Part shown: piece after piece, positions 63,680 to 64,000 of the stretch
Position numbering within the stretch: the stretch's first letter is position 1
Layout of the letters: each line of letters begins with the position of its first letter
Assembly: GCA_963849885.1 (NCBI GenBank)
Contig: CAWKIV010000021.1
Location: forward strand, 124,001 to 188,000
DNA length: 64,000 nt
Source of the DNA: CADCTP01 sp963849885
Lineage (GTDB): Bacteria > Actinomycetota > Actinomycetes > Mycobacteriales > CADCTP01
Direction of reading: 5' to 3'
Made by a program: the position numbers and the translations under genes
The notes under the pieces: generated by a model
What the model was told of the DNA's origin: nothing
What the model saw: only the letters and a program-made list of their open reading frames with translations
The model's database searches: none

Positions 63680-63940
63680 CGCCCCCGCCCCGCGAGTGAC
63701 GCCCCCGCCCCGCGAGTGACGCCCCCGCCCCGCGAGTGACGCCCGGAGCGCCGTCACCCGCCCCGGGCCACCGTCACTCGCCAGCGGAAGGCGTCACTCG
63801 GGGGAGGCGTCGGCGAGTGACGCCTCCGCCGCGCGAGTGACGCCCGCCGGCCGCGAGTGACGGCTCCGGCGCGCGGGTGACGGCTGGGGCGCCGTCAGTG
63901 GACCCGGGACTCCGTCACTCGGCCGGGGGAGGCGTCACTC
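63674..63940. repeat. 20-bp-phased GAGTGACG/CGTCACTC array (F4-R3-F4-R3)
   Basis: Forward GAGTGACG-type units start at 63674, 63694, 63714, 63734, reverse units at 63752, 63772, 63792, forward at 63815, 63835, 63855, 63875 and reverse at 63893, 63913, 63933. Within each group the step is 20 bp; each forward-to-reverse step is 18 bp. The first four units are nearly identical (CCCCCGCCCCGC spacer); later ones vary in the spacer and a few core bases. Confidence 0.9.
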
Positions 63941-64000
63941 GGTGGTGGCTCGGTGGGGGAGCCGGGGAGGGCGAAGCGGCCGTCGGGGAGCGGGTCGACG
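63895..64000 (-). CDS. Possible 3' end of a minus-strand gene cut by the window edge
   Basis: From the right edge the minus strand reads VDPLPDGRFALPGSPTEPPP, then SDASPGRVTESRVH and stop at 63895-63897. DPLPDGRFALPG looks like real protein, but the last ~15 residues are encoded by units of the repeat array. If real, the repeat has been recruited as the gene's end. Too short to identify. Confidence 0.3.
   Translation of the reverse strand, partial: VDPLPDGRFALPGSPTEPPPSDASPGRVTESRVH

Noticed and set aside
63674..63940. CRISPR array
   Set aside because: Spacing is 20 bp with 8-10-bp cores and orientation flips; there are no 25-37-bp repeats with unique spacers and no cas genes.

Overview
The window is very GC-rich DNA with actinobacterial gene content: Lsr2, ClpC, a DUF2342 metalloprotease, DUF3180, a conservon (cvn) operon, GTG/TTG starts, GTGA stop-start overlaps, and many TANNNT -10 boxes 6-8 nt before start codons, which implies leaderless mRNAs. 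It is chromosomal DNA of an actinomycete; I cannot name the genus. No rRNA, tRNA, CRISPR array, transposase or phage gene was seen.

Layout. 1-16.9 kb: signalling and stress genes. These are a two-component pair cut by the left edge, a Ser/Thr kinase facing an FHA protein, DUF2277, a MerR regulator with hsp20, YcnI-like, PspC, PNPOx-like, DUF72 and YrdC-like proteins, a secreted S33 peptidase, a large LuxR-ATPase and a methyltransferase. 17-28.2 kb: an MFS exporter, ppa, dacB and the conserved run DUF2342-tilS-hpt-ftsH-folE-folP-folB-folK-DUF3180. 28.3-31.4 kb: a PAS-GGDEF cyclase, a betaine-type binding protein and a DUF6779-like protein. 31.4-41.7 kb: an accessory uptake island with one ABC ATPase, two permeases, two paralogous THI5/SsuA-type binding proteins, an amidohydrolase, a 2-oxoglutarate/Fe(II) oxygenase, one intact and one decayed methyltransferase, and a LivJ-type binding protein. 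41.9-46.7 kb: cvnABCD, with cvnA broken in frame. 46.7-50.5 kb: an orphan NuoD, a membrane protein, a MazG-like protein, an NDUFAF7/MidA-type methyltransferase and a snapalysin. 50.7-61 kb: the second conserved run DUF2520-panC-nadB-coaX-lysS-lsr2-clpC. 61-64 kb: a DrrAB exporter with a divergent TetR regulator, then a repeat array.

How the genes work together. folE-P-B-K make the tetrahydrofolate precursor and panC/coaX serve CoA synthesis. nadB starts NAD synthesis, and ftsH and clpC provide proteolysis. The island looks like a complete import-and-modify pathway for an unidentified small, probably heterocyclic, compound.

Most notable points: (1) the island itself; (2) a 20-bp-phased repeat (GAGTGACG forward, CGTCACTC reverse) at two distant sites with the same F-to-R junction; (3) three GTACGGA half-sites exactly 10 bp apart before the LuxR-ATPase gene; (4) an orphan NuoD near a methyltransferase of the family that methylates its eukaryotic homologue; (5) at least five genes broken by single-base frameshifts, mostly in low-complexity DNA, which suggests sequence errors but could be decay.
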